The position numbers and the translations under genes were made by a program. A stretch of DNA of 64,000 bases from Lacicoccus halitifaciens (GTDB lineage Bacteria; Bacillota; Bacilli; Staphylococcales; Salinicoccaceae), in the NCBI RefSeq assembly GCF_040544485.1, contig NZ_JBDZDV010000002.1:186001-250000 (forward strand), written 5' to 3'. The notes under the pieces were generated by a model. It saw only the letters and a list, made by a program, of their open reading frames with translations, was not told the origin of the DNA and did no database searches. Below, piece by piece: positions 43,604-51,487 of the stretch. The first letter of the stretch is position 1, and every line of letters starts with the position of its first letter.

Positions 43604-44375
43604 TCCTTCCACTCCCTTTCTCATCCGCATTCCATGGGATCAGCCATTTCTCAAGCAACAGTATGAAACCGAACAAAGCCAGACTGATCATCATGATGAC
43701 GAATATCGATACGAACACCTGGTCCGTCCGGAATGCCGACGAGGCGACGGTCATAAAGACGCCGAGCCCCTCTTGTGCACCGAGCCATTCGGCGATGACC
43801 GCGCCCATCACACTGTATGTGGCGGAGATTTTAAGCCCTGAAAAGAAATACGGCAGTGCACTCGGCCATTCCAGCTTGAAGAAAATCTGCCGGCGGCCTG
43901 CACCGATCATCCGCATATAATTGAGCAGCGTCGGGTTCGTCTGCCGGAACCCGTCGATCAGCGAAACCGCAATCGGGAAGAAGCAGACGAGTGTGATGAT
44001 GAGTATTTTCGGCAGTGCGCCGAAACCGAACCACAGCACCAGGAGCGGTGCGAGTGCGATGATCGGCACGTTCTGCGAAAGAACCATAAGCGGATATACT
44101 GCCTGCCTCGCCCGCGGCATCAGATGCAGGAGAACAGCGAGGATGAGCCCCACCGATACGCCGATCGCAAATCCGCCCAGTGCGATGGTTATAGTCGACA
44201 TGCTGTGGCTGAAGAGGCGCGGATAAATCTCGATGCCTTCCTGTATGATCTGAAGAGGCGCCGGCAGCATCCACGCTTCGATATCAAAAATGCTGACAGC
44301 GGCCTGCCAGATCACCAGTACAATAAAGATCGCAAGGACCGGGGCGGCCACATTCCACGAAAACAGCCGGCGCAT
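43596..44375 (-). CDS. thiX: ABC transporter permease (ThiX-type)
   Basis: A 259-residue permease with about six helices. The cytoplasmic EAA-type loop is seen in MRMIGAGRRQIFFKLEWPSA, and the segments LSQNVPIIALAPLLVLWFGFG and GAVIAEWLGAQEGLG are typical of the SsuC/TauC/ThiX group. The ATG at 44375 follows GGGGGAAT; a GTG one codon upstream directly abuts the stop of the binding-protein gene. Middle gene of the TPP-controlled operon. Confidence 0.87.
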   Translation of the reverse strand: MRRLFSWNVAAPVLAIFIVLVIWQAAVSIFDIEAWMLPAPLQIIQEGIEIYPRLFSHSMSTITIALGGFAIGVSVGLILAVLLHLMPRARQAVYPLMVLSQNVPIIALAPLLVLWFGFGALPKILIITLVCFFPIAVSLIDGFRQTNPTLLNYMRMIGAGRRQIFFKLEWPSALPYFFSGLKISATYSVMGAVIAEWLGAQEGLGVFMTVASSAFRTDQVFVSIFVIMMISLALFGFILLLEKWLIPWNADEKGSGRNG

Positions 44376-44378
44376 CAC

Positions 44379-45377
44379 CTATTCCCCCGCTTCGCCGGGC
44401 AGGAATTCGTTCGTGAACGCCTGATCGACGTCCAGTTCCGATTCGATCAGATCACTCTCATACATCCAGTCCATATAGTTCTGCCAGACATCACGTTCCT
44501 GATGTCCCCAGTAAGGTGCATCACCCTGGTAGACATCGGCGAGCCACTCCTGGCTTGCCATGACGAGTTCCTCATCGAGGTCAGGTTCGGCCTCAAGCAG
44601 ATGCTGTGCCGCCCGTTCCGGATCCTCCATCGCGAGTCTGTACCCTTCCGCTGTCGCATGGGTGAACGCCTCGACCATCTCCGGATCATCTTCAATCAGA
44701 CCTTCATTCGTGATCAGCACGGGTGTATAGAAATTCAGTGCATCCGAGTATTCTGTGAAGTCGATCAGGTTGAGCGGCATATCACGGAGCTCGGCTTCAA
44801 TGCCCGTCCAGCCGTAATAGATCCATGCGAAATCCACATCCCGCTGTACGGTCGTGAAGAAGTCCACATCCCCGACGTTCAGGATCTCAACTTCACTGAA
44901 GTCGGCACCGTCCGCCTGCATGATTGACGCGATGGTCTCCTCCTCAATCGGGGAGCCATAGCCGCCGTATGTGTGACCCTCAAGATCTGAAGGCGTCTCA
45001 AGGCCGTACTCCTCAGGGGATGCCAAATATGAAGTATTATCTTGGATGATTGCGGCAAGCGAGACGATTGATACATCCTGCAGGCGCGCCTGCGTCACGT
45101 TCTCCTGGGCACTGATGCCGAAGTCCGCATTGCCGGTCGCAACTGTCTGCTCGGCCCCCGCCTCACCTGGCAGGACGATCTCAACATCAAGGCCCTGGTC
45201 CTCGTAGTAACCTTCAGCTTTTGCGGCATAGATGCCCGTATGGTTTGTGTTCGGTGTCCAGTCGAGCACGAACGTGACCTCGGTCAGTTCGGCCTCGTCC
45301 GTGGCTCCACCGCCATCCTCTCCGCCGCATGCTGCAAGCAGCAGAAGCAGGACGATTGGAAAAATAAACTTAAACAT
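44379..45377 (-). CDS. thiY: Thiamin-pyrimidine ABC transporter substrate-binding lipoprotein (ThiY-like, NMT1/THI5 fold)
   Basis: A 332-residue lipoprotein: short signal peptide with lipobox LLAAC at residues 13-17, then the NMT1/THI5-like fold. VTFVLDWTPNTNHTGIYAAK with the conserved W-T-P-N-T-N-H is the pyrimidine-site signature of ThiY and Thi5, and GYGSPIEEETI a second conserved loop. ThiY binds N-formyl-4-amino-5-aminomethyl-2-methylpyrimidine, a breakdown product of thiamin. The ATG at 45377 follows AAAGGAG. It is the first gene after the TPP riboswitch. Deformylase and tenA genes needed to finish the salvage are not in the window. Confidence 0.88.
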   Translation of the reverse strand: MFKFIFPIVLLLLLAACGGEDGGGATDEAELTEVTFVLDWTPNTNHTGIYAAKAEGYYEDQGLDVEIVLPGEAGAEQTVATGNADFGISAQENVTQARLQDVSIVSLAAIIQDNTSYLASPEEYGLETPSDLEGHTYGGYGSPIEEETIASIMQADGADFSEVEILNVGDVDFFTTVQRDVDFAWIYYGWTGIEAELRDMPLNLIDFTEYSDALNFYTPVLITNEGLIEDDPEMVEAFTHATAEGYRLAMEDPERAAQHLLEAEPDLDEELVMASQEWLADVYQGDAPYWGHQERDVWQNYMDWMYESDLIESELDVDQAFTNEFLPGEAGE

Positions 45378-45405
45378 ATGATGAACGCTCCTTTCAAAAA
45401 CGGCA

Positions 45406-45436
45406 TAAAAAAACGCCTTCCCGATCCGGAGGCGTC
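45406..45436 (-). terminator. Terminator hairpin of the TPP riboswitch
   Basis: Minus strand ACGCCTCC and GGAAGGCGT form a GC-rich stem with one bulge, followed by TTTTTTT. It lies between the aptamer and thiY, as expected for TPP-induced transcription termination. Confidence 0.8.
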
Positions 45437-45477
45437 AAGAACAGCGGGGACGGACCATAAGCAGTCCATCCATCACA

Positions 45478-45556
45478 CATTCCCTACGCTGGTATTATCC
45501 AGATCAGGTCAAAGGGTCAGGATTCCTCCTTCTCAGCCGTACGGCTCCCCTATGTA
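45478..45556 (-). ncRNA. TPP riboswitch (THI element)
   Basis: Read on the minus strand: GGGGAGCC, then CTGAGA in the J3-2 region, then ACCCTTTGACCTGATCTGG, ATAATACCAGCGTAGGGA. These are the invariant blocks of the TPP aptamer in the right order and spacing. It precedes thiYXZ and the flavoprotein gene and should switch them off when thiamin diphosphate is plentiful. Confidence 0.96.
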
Positions 45557-45577
45557 TCATTATTCACTTGTGAAATC

Positions 45578-45605
45578 AGTATATCATGATTGCGGTGCAA
45601 GTCAA
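45578..45605 (-). promoter_or_regulatory. Promoter of the TPP-riboswitch operon
   Basis: Minus strand TTGACT, 16-base spacer, TATACT, ending about 20 bp before the aptamer. Confidence 0.65.
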
Positions 45606-45646
45606 AGCGCTCGGGAGACTGTTATGACGGGCATCCAGATTGGTCA

Positions 45647-45675
45647 TTGAAAGTGCTTTCCCGGTTATATATAAT
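45647..45675 (+). promoter_or_regulatory. Promoter of the small-protein/SSS operon
   Basis: TTGAAA, 17-base spacer, TATAAT, 53 bp before the small gene. The -35 overlaps TTGAAAGTGCTTTCC, a near-cre palindrome that departs from consensus at the central CG and the last base. Confidence 0.7.
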
Positions 45676-45728
45676 TAAATTACGCAATTGATTGAATACA
45701 CCAAATATTCAAAAAGGGGATGTTACAC

Positions 45729-45938
45729 ATGGCGCGAAGATCAAAGTTCAAAGATCCGGGGCTCTTTATGACCCTGATCATCATCATCTATTCCACCATC
45801 GTGTTCGCATGGTGGCCGACCGACATCTATATGGCCGGCATATCGCTGGTTGCATGGCTGATGTTCTTCGGTCTGTTCCTATGGTTCATCATCACCGCAG
45901 CCTATGTCGTATGGATTGAAAAAATTGAGAAGGATTAG
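45729..45938 (+). CDS. Small membrane protein, putative symporter accessory subunit
   Basis: A 69-residue protein with a basic N-terminus (MARRSKFKDP) and two hydrophobic helices (about residues 13-30 and 37-60). The ATG at 45729 follows AAGGGGATG. It precedes the symporter gene by 12 bp, like the yhjC-yhjB arrangement of Bacillus (small DUF3311-type protein with an SSS permease). The comparable but sequence-unlike pair in this window is at 6183-6368 with 4594-6186. Confidence 0.8.
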   Translation: MARRSKFKDPGLFMTLIIIIYSTIVFAWWPTDIYMAGISLVAWLMFFGLFLWFIITAAYVVWIEKIEKD

Positions 45939-45950
45939 GGGGTATGGGAC

Positions 45951-47390
45951 ATGCAGGTTACTGAAGGAATCATTTTATTAATCTACCTTGTCTTCATGAC
46001 AATCATCGGCATCTACTTCTACAGGCGCGCCCGCCAGAGTGAGAGCGACTACTTCACAGCCGGCCAGAGCATCAATACATTCGTCGGTGCTTTCGCAATA
46101 TTTGCAGCCATCGCGAGTTCAAGTTCATTGATGGGCGCGGTCGGTTCCGGTGTCACGCTCGGGCTGCCGTACTATTTCACGTACGCATTCGGGGTGCTTG
46201 CGGCACTGCCGCTCGCGATGTTCCTAATCTCCGGCCAGGTCAGGCGTTCCGGTGCCAAAAGCATGCCGGACTTCTTCCATCAGCGGTTCGGCACATCGGT
46301 CCAGATATTATCCGCAATCATCGTCGTGCTCGCCATGACGTTCTATATGGTGCCGCAGCTGACTGCAGCCGGCATCATCGGTTCATACGTCCTCGGCATT
46401 GAGTACGCGACGGCGACCATCATACTCGGACTCGGGTTCACCATATACGCAGCACTCGGCGGCATGTGGGCGATTACATACACCGACCTGTTCCAGGGTA
46501 TGATCATGCTTTTCGGTGCGGTGACGCTCGCTGCCATCATCTGGGTGGACTTCGGCAGCATCGGCAATATGCTCGACAGCGCGCTTGCCACGGACCCGGC
46601 CTTCGGTGACGTGACACAGCCGTGGATGTCCTACTTCGGACTGTTCATCGCCTTCATCTGGTTCGGCATCATTTCACCGTCCGTCGTCATGCGTAACTTC
46701 GCATCACGCGATGCACGGACCGCACGCCGCTCCTCGATGTGGGGGACGTTCATCTACATCATCCTGTTCCTGAGCGGATTCTTCATCACCATCGCCGGTG
46801 TCACACTCGGTATCGTGGGGACGCTCGAGAACACGGATATGATCTTCGTCTCCGTCGTGGAGGAATATCTGCCGCCGATACTCGGGGGCATCATGCTTGC
46901 AGGGCTGCTTGCCGCCATCATGTCTTCAGCCGATGCGATGCTGCTCGCGATCTCTGCAGGTATTGCACATGACGTCTATAAACAGCACATCAACCCGAAT
47001 GCGACCGAACGTTCCGTGACACTGCTCGGACTGATCACGATGTTCGTCGCCGTCATCATCGGCATCGTCATCGCCATCAACCCGCCGGGCATCATTGCGG
47101 TCATGGTCGGATGGGTCGGCGGATTCCTGTTGTCATCATTCGGATTTCCGTTCGTCCTCGGCATATGGTGGAAGCGCGCGAATAAGATCGGGGCATTCAC
47201 CGGCATGCTCGGCGGTGCGGTTTTATTCCTCATACTCGTCGCAAGCCAGGCACTGCCGACGAACGCAGAGCCGATCATCGCTGCACCGGTGTCGCTCATA
47301 CTGGTCATCGTCGTCAGCCTGATGACATCACCGCCGCCGAAAGAACAGCAGGACAGGGTGGACATGTACCACACACACCTGGATAACTGA
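45951..47390 (+). CDS. Sodium:solute symporter (SSS family)
   Basis: A 479-residue Na+ symporter with about 13 helices. SESDYFTAGQSINTFVGAFA, GGMWAITYTDLFQGMIML and AAIMSSADAMLLAISAGIAHD (helix-8 Na+ site) fit the family well. The ATG at 45951 follows AGGGGGT. It is preceded by a small accessory gene and its stop overlaps the next gene by 1 bp. The transported solute is unknown. Confidence 0.92.
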   Translation: MQVTEGIILLIYLVFMTIIGIYFYRRARQSESDYFTAGQSINTFVGAFAIFAAIASSSSLMGAVGSGVTLGLPYYFTYAFGVLAALPLAMFLISGQVRRSGAKSMPDFFHQRFGTSVQILSAIIVVLAMTFYMVPQLTAAGIIGSYVLGIEYATATIILGLGFTIYAALGGMWAITYTDLFQGMIMLFGAVTLAAIIWVDFGSIGNMLDSALATDPAFGDVTQPWMSYFGLFIAFIWFGIISPSVVMRNFASRDARTARRSSMWGTFIYIILFLSGFFITIAGVTLGIVGTLENTDMIFVSVVEEYLPPILGGIMLAGLLAAIMSSADAMLLAISAGIAHDVYKQHINPNATERSVTLLGLITMFVAVIIGIVIAINPPGIIAVMVGWVGGFLLSSFGFPFVLGIWWKRANKIGAFTGMLGGAVLFLILVASQALPTNAEPIIAAPVSLILVIVVSLMTSPPPKEQQDRVDMYHTHLDN

Positions 47391-47965
47391 TGGAAAAGGA
47401 TGACATGATGATAAAACGCATCGGCAGTAAAAATATATCCGAAAAAGCATTATACCGGGCGATATATAAAAGCCTGGGACTGAAGGCCCGTATGAATAAA
47501 ACCATCACACCCGGGCATCTTCAATCACACACAGTGAGCAAAACGCTGATACACCATCCGTTCTGGATGGTGAAGAGCATGGTGCTTGCCGACCGGCCGC
47601 CCTTCCCGCCGAGGAAGATTCCGCGCATGATTTTCGTGGACGCGGTGTCGGGCTACAGGGGCATCTTCTCACATGTACCGCCCGTGACCGAAGAAGCTCC
47701 GGGTGAGAAAATTGAACCGCATATCACAGAGGAAGACCTGCAGAAATATGTGGACGATGTGAGGAAGCGGCAGATCGACAAGCAGTATATGCTGAAGAAG
47801 CCGCGGCATGAAACAGTCGAGACCACATTGGCACATCTGCCAGTTTATGAGGTGAAGGTGGAGAGTGCTGAAGTGGACGAAACTTTCTACATCAATGCCA
47901 ATACGGGGGAAGACGAGCAGTTCCTGAGTGAGAGATGGACGAGTAAAAAAGATTTGCTCGGATAA
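47390..47965 (+). CDS. Hypothetical protein coupled to the SSS symporter
   Basis: A soluble basic protein of up to 191 residues with no signal peptide or clear membrane span; the N-terminal half is Lys/Arg/Pro-rich, the C-terminal half acidic. The first ATG (47390) shares a base with the symporter stop; the ATG at 47405 has a better binding site (AAAAGG) and may be the true start, giving 186 residues. It is followed by a strong terminator, so it closes the operon. I do not recognise the family. Confidence 0.65.
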   Translation: MEKDDMMIKRIGSKNISEKALYRAIYKSLGLKARMNKTITPGHLQSHTVSKTLIHHPFWMVKSMVLADRPPFPPRKIPRMIFVDAVSGYRGIFSHVPPVTEEAPGEKIEPHITEEDLQKYVDDVRKRQIDKQYMLKKPRHETVETTLAHLPVYEVKVESAEVDETFYINANTGEDEQFLSERWTSKKDLLG

Positions 47966-47967
47966 AT

Positions 47968-48005
47968 AAAACGGAAGCAGGATAAAGTCCTGCTTCCGTT
48001 TTTTA
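47968..48005. terminator. Bidirectional terminator
   Basis: AAACGGAAGCAGGA, loop TAAAG, TCCTGCTTCCGTTT and a T-run, between the symporter operon and the convergent creatininase-family gene. Confidence 0.92.
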
Positions 48006-48009
48006 ATGC

Positions 48010-48819
48010 TTACAAAGGTATTTCCTTTTTCCTGATCTCGACTTCCAACTCTTCGAGATACTCAACAAACTCGGAGATGTTGTCCACCATCCGCTTCTGG
48101 TATTCCTGTCCCTTATCTTTATCCGCAGGTGTTGCATCCCCCATCACGCCCACACCATTTGTCGCTTCCCTGTAGTGGGCGACGTCGCTTGCAGTGAGTA
48201 TCTTATCCGTCAGCACGTTCGGATCGTGTTGTAAAAACCTGTTATGGTCTGACGGGATGTTCTTGACGGCAGCTTCCGGGCTGCACAGCTCAGCGTGCCT
48301 GTCGTACATGATGGATGTTTCGAGTTCTTCAGCGTGTCCGATGCCGCCGGGTTCGACTTCACTCAGTTCCCTGCCCGCAACTGCATTGATGTAGAACGGA
48401 TCGGCGATCCCGACGAAGGCGCCGGTGTTATTCCTGACCCGGGTCAGGGCGATTCGGAGCGGCGGCAGGTTCGCTTCCCTGTGCCCGTTGATGATCAGTA
48501 TCTTTTCGAATCCATGATAGATCAAAGAATTCAATACATCCTCCACGACATGCGTCAATGTCTCCGGCCTTAACGTGACCGTGCCGGGGTAGGCCATATG
48601 GTGCGGTGCCCAGCCGTACCACAATGGGGAGGCAATGAGCACACCGGTCTTTTCGGCCACATCCATCGCGATGTCCTGGGCCAGCAGTGAATCGGTGCCG
48701 AGCGGCAGATGCTTTCCATGCTGCTCCACACTGCCAACGGGCAGAAGGATCGTCTTCTTCTCCTTTAGATAAGCTTCCACGTCTTCCCATTTATTTTCAT
48801 GCAGATAATATTTCATCAT
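48010..48819 (-). CDS. Creatininase family amidohydrolase
   Basis: A 269-residue metal-dependent amidohydrolase of the creatininase fold. The metal motifs are LPVGSVEQHGKHLPLGTD, the histidine and glutamate of INGHREAN, and the glutamate in GIGHAEELETSIM. Members open cyclic amides such as creatinine or act in cofactor biosynthesis. The ATG at 48819 behind AAGGAGAAGAA overlaps the stop of the permease gene (ATGA), so it is co-translated with an amino acid-type transporter. No creatinase or sarcosine oxidase is nearby, so creatinine itself is not established. Confidence 0.85.
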   Translation of the reverse strand: MMKYYLHENKWEDVEAYLKEKKTILLPVGSVEQHGKHLPLGTDSLLAQDIAMDVAEKTGVLIASPLWYGWAPHHMAYPGTVTLRPETLTHVVEDVLNSLIYHGFEKILIINGHREANLPPLRIALTRVRNNTGAFVGIADPFYINAVAGRELSEVEPGGIGHAEELETSIMYDRHAELCSPEAAVKNIPSDHNRFLQHDPNVLTDKILTASDVAHYREATNGVGVMGDATPADKDKGQEYQKRMVDNISEFVEYLEELEVEIRKKEIPL

Positions 48820-50201
48820 TTCTTCTCCTTTACCCATAGATTCTCGACATCCTCCGGACTTAAAAACTTCCAGCGCTTCCTTGCATAGGCGAAGTACCAT
48901 ATGGTGAGGAGCACGATCCATCCGACGCCGATTGCGATCGCAATCGGATTGACATAGGTGATGATCACCAGACAGCCGAGGGAAGCGACGATTGCCAGGA
49001 CAGGCACGTTTTTGATGTTGAACGGATACCTGAAACGTGGGCTCCAGTCCGTCCTCGTTTTTCTCACAACGATGAGTGCGATATTCATCAGGATCATCAT
49101 AAGCCAGTTGGAAAACACCGCGGCACTGATCAATATGCCGAGCACTTCCGCGTAGCCGAATATGCTCATGAATGTCGCGGCCAGCGCAAGGATACCTGTC
49201 GCAAGCACTGCGTTATAGGGAATCCCGGCTTTCGATAGTTTCGCAAACACCGGCGGAAAAGCATGCTCCCTCGCCGCAGCATACAACATCCTCGAAGCGC
49301 CGAGCAGACAGCCGATGGTCGATGTTGCTGTGGCGGTCAGGGCCGCAATCGCAATCAGCACGGGACCGTATGACGGCAGCACATTCTCCACCGCAAGTGC
49401 AAGCGGGGCGGCGGATTCTGCAAGGTCCTCGATCGGTGTACTCGATACCACGCCGTATCCGACGAGCACATATAAGATGACCACGGTGACGAGTGCCGAA
49501 ACCTGCGCATAAGGCAGATTGACCCGCGGGTTCTTCGCCTCCTCACCGAGTGTCAGCACCGCTTCGACCTGCATCTGGCCGAAAGCGATCAGCGCCACGG
49601 CGGCAAACAGGCCGGCGACGCCGTTCGTGAACAAGTCCGTATATGTAAACGGCCCTGCCGGATTGCTCCCTATCGTGAAGAGCGCAATCGCAAACAGTGA
49701 AATGATTTGTATAATCGATAATATAGTATTGACCTTACCGGTGAAATTGATGCCGTAAAGCAGCATCAAAGTGATCAATACGGAGATGACCGGCCCGGAA
49801 ATGAATGGCGGCACACCCGGCACAAGCACCGTCAGGTAGCCCGCGAACCCGAGGTTCACTGCGCCTGCGGCAAAAGAAAATGAAAGAAAATATAATCCTG
49901 AACACCACAGTGCAATCAGTTTCGACAAATCTTTTGAAATCGGAAAGAAAGCAAATTTGGAATAAACATATGAAGCCCCCTGATACGGCCAGCTTGAAGC
50001 CATCTCGGCATAGCTCATCGATGACATGATCGCCAGAGCACCCGCAATCAGGAAGGCGATGAATAAAGCAGGCCCCGTCTCGGAAATCGCCGGACCGATG
50101 ACGGTGAATATTCCGCCGCCCACCAAAGCACCCACACCGATGGACCATAGGTCGATGAAATTTAAACTCCTTGATATTGAACGATCAGCAGCCCTTTCCA
50201 T
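48816..50201 (-). CDS. APC family amino acid permease
   Basis: A 461-residue permease with 12 predicted helices of the amino acid-polyamine-organocation type. The N-terminal helix carries IGVGALVGGGIFTVIGPA, the unwound substrate site, and the SYAEMASSWPYQGASYVYSK stretch follows. The ATG at 50201 follows AAAGGGTGAGG; 21 upstream codons are rejected. It is first in a two-gene operon with the creatininase-family enzyme, which suggests that it imports that enzyme's substrate. Confidence 0.9.
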   Translation of the reverse strand: MERAADRSISRSLNFIDLWSIGVGALVGGGIFTVIGPAISETGPALFIAFLIAGALAIMSSMSYAEMASSWPYQGASYVYSKFAFFPISKDLSKLIALWCSGLYFLSFSFAAGAVNLGFAGYLTVLVPGVPPFISGPVISVLITLMLLYGINFTGKVNTILSIIQIISLFAIALFTIGSNPAGPFTYTDLFTNGVAGLFAAVALIAFGQMQVEAVLTLGEEAKNPRVNLPYAQVSALVTVVILYVLVGYGVVSSTPIEDLAESAAPLALAVENVLPSYGPVLIAIAALTATATSTIGCLLGASRMLYAAAREHAFPPVFAKLSKAGIPYNAVLATGILALAATFMSIFGYAEVLGILISAAVFSNWLMMILMNIALIVVRKTRTDWSPRFRYPFNIKNVPVLAIVASLGCLVIITYVNPIAIAIGVGWIVLLTIWYFAYARKRWKFLSPEDVENLWVKEKK

Positions 50202-50501
50202 AACCCTCACCCTTTCAGCAGCAATATACCCACTTATAATATATGAATGTTTTGAATAGTTCAAATTATTTTGGGGACAATTAGCGAGGATAAAAATATA
50301 GTTCCCAGCTGAAAGCAGGATGACAAAGCGGTCTCAATATATGCTACGGGACATCAGAGTGATTTAAGAGCTTTATTGTTGGTGAAATTTCCTTTTGCAC
50401 CAGTGCTTACATCATAATATTGGGAATTAAATCACATGATTGTTATAATATATCCGAAGCTTTCATAAGCTCTATCATCATTAAAAAGGAGTCTATGCAA
50501 T
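50202..50501. other. 300-bp divergent intergenic region with a permease promoter
   Basis: No gene is seen. On the minus strand TTGAAC, 17 bases, TATTAT (50264-50236) is a good promoter for the permease operon. On the plus strand TTGGGA, 18 bases, TATAAT near 50425-50455 may serve the lipoprotein gene. No riboswitch, repeat or operator stands out. Confidence 0.45.
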
Positions 50502-51428
50502 TTGTTCAATTTCAATTTCATGAGATTCATGCTGGTTGGAATTTTATTTTCATCACTTTTTGCAGCAGGCTGCAGCATTAACATGACAGAAGCTGATGAT
50601 ATCAGCGATAATGCCGGAAATGGGGATTACAGTCAGGAAATGGATTACACAATCACCGGAGTTGAACCCGGCGCCGGACAGACTGAAGCGATCAATGATG
50701 CCATAGAAACATATGACAGCCTGGATGGATGGGAACAGAAGACTTCATCCGCCGCTGCAATGCTCGCCGAACTTGATGAGGCCTTTGAAAATGAAGCACC
50801 GATTGCCGTAGCTGCATGGTCACCCCACTTCAAGTTCTCACAGTATGACCTCAAATATTTGGAGGACACTGAAGGCATCTTCGGGGAAGAAGAGGCCATA
50901 AGGACGATAGCCAGAACGGACCTCGAAGAAGATCTGCCTCACGCCTACAAGATCCTGGACAGGATCCAGTTTGAACCTGAAATGATTGAGGACGCAGTGG
51001 CACAAAATGCAGGCACGGATGCGGACTATACTGAAGTCGCCCGTGAATGGGTGAATGAAAATGCGGATACGGTTGAGGAATGGACAGCAGGCGCCACACC
51101 TGCAGCAGGTGAACCCGTTAAACTCGTCACCACACACTGGGATGATTCACTATTCACCGCAAACGTCGCCGCCGTTGTTTTAAGCGAGCATGGTTTTGAT
51201 GTCACGTTGAGTGCAGTGGATACACTCGCCTTGTTTGAAACCATTGCCGCAGGTGACGCGGATGCATCCCTCTCACCATGGCTCCCTGTAACAGACGGCA
51301 CCTACTATGATGAATACGCAGATCAGATTGATGACCTCGGGCCGCATACGGAAGGTGCCAAAATAGGCATCGCCGTCCCTGAATATATGGATATCGATTC
51401 AATCGAAGATCTGAATCCAAAAGAATGA
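50502..51428 (+). CDS. Glycine betaine/proline-type ABC substrate-binding lipoprotein (OpuAC-like)
   Basis: A 308-residue lipoprotein. The lipobox is FAAGC (about residues 20-24), then an acidic linker. Domain order is that of Bacillus OpuAC: ITGVEPGAGQTEAINDAI and AVAAWSPHFKFSQYDLKYLED come first, and VTTHWDDSLFTANVAAVVL last. The aromatic cage for quaternary amines is plausible (Trp in AAWSPH, HWDD and SPWLP). The start is a TTG at 50502 after AAGGAG; an ATG seven bases upstream is out of frame. No permease or ATPase gene is adjacent, so it is an orphan receptor that must share a transporter. Confidence 0.85.
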   Translation: MFNFNFMRFMLVGILFSSLFAAGCSINMTEADDISDNAGNGDYSQEMDYTITGVEPGAGQTEAINDAIETYDSLDGWEQKTSSAAAMLAELDEAFENEAPIAVAAWSPHFKFSQYDLKYLEDTEGIFGEEEAIRTIARTDLEEDLPHAYKILDRIQFEPEMIEDAVAQNAGTDADYTEVAREWVNENADTVEEWTAGATPAAGEPVKLVTTHWDDSLFTANVAAVVLSEHGFDVTLSAVDTLALFETIAAGDADASLSPWLPVTDGTYYDEYADQIDDLGPHTEGAKIGIAVPEYMDIDSIEDLNPKE

Positions 51429-51437
51429 CATACTTAA

Positions 51438-51466
51438 AACACCCCTGAAAAGCTTTCAGGGGTGTT
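51438..51466. terminator. Bidirectional terminator
   Basis: AACACCCCTGAAA and TTTCAGGGGTGTT with a 3-base loop, between the convergent lipoprotein and mcrC genes. It also marks the change from GC-rich to AT-rich DNA. Confidence 0.92.
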
Positions 51467-51487
51467 CTCTTGCAATGGGAATCTGAC

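Noticed and set aside
45646..45660. cre-like TTGAAAGTGCTTTCC at the symporter promoter
   Set aside because: The central CG is TG and the last base does not fit. It is mentioned with the promoter but not called as a site.
48820..48921. N-terminal extension of the creatininase-family protein
   Set aside because: It lies inside the permease gene; the ATG at 48819 has a binding site and the usual ATGA overlap.
50502..51428. Apparent circular permutation of a betaine-binding protein
   Set aside because: The order (C-terminal half first) is the normal one for Bacillus OpuAC, so it is a known subfamily trait and not a new rearrangement.
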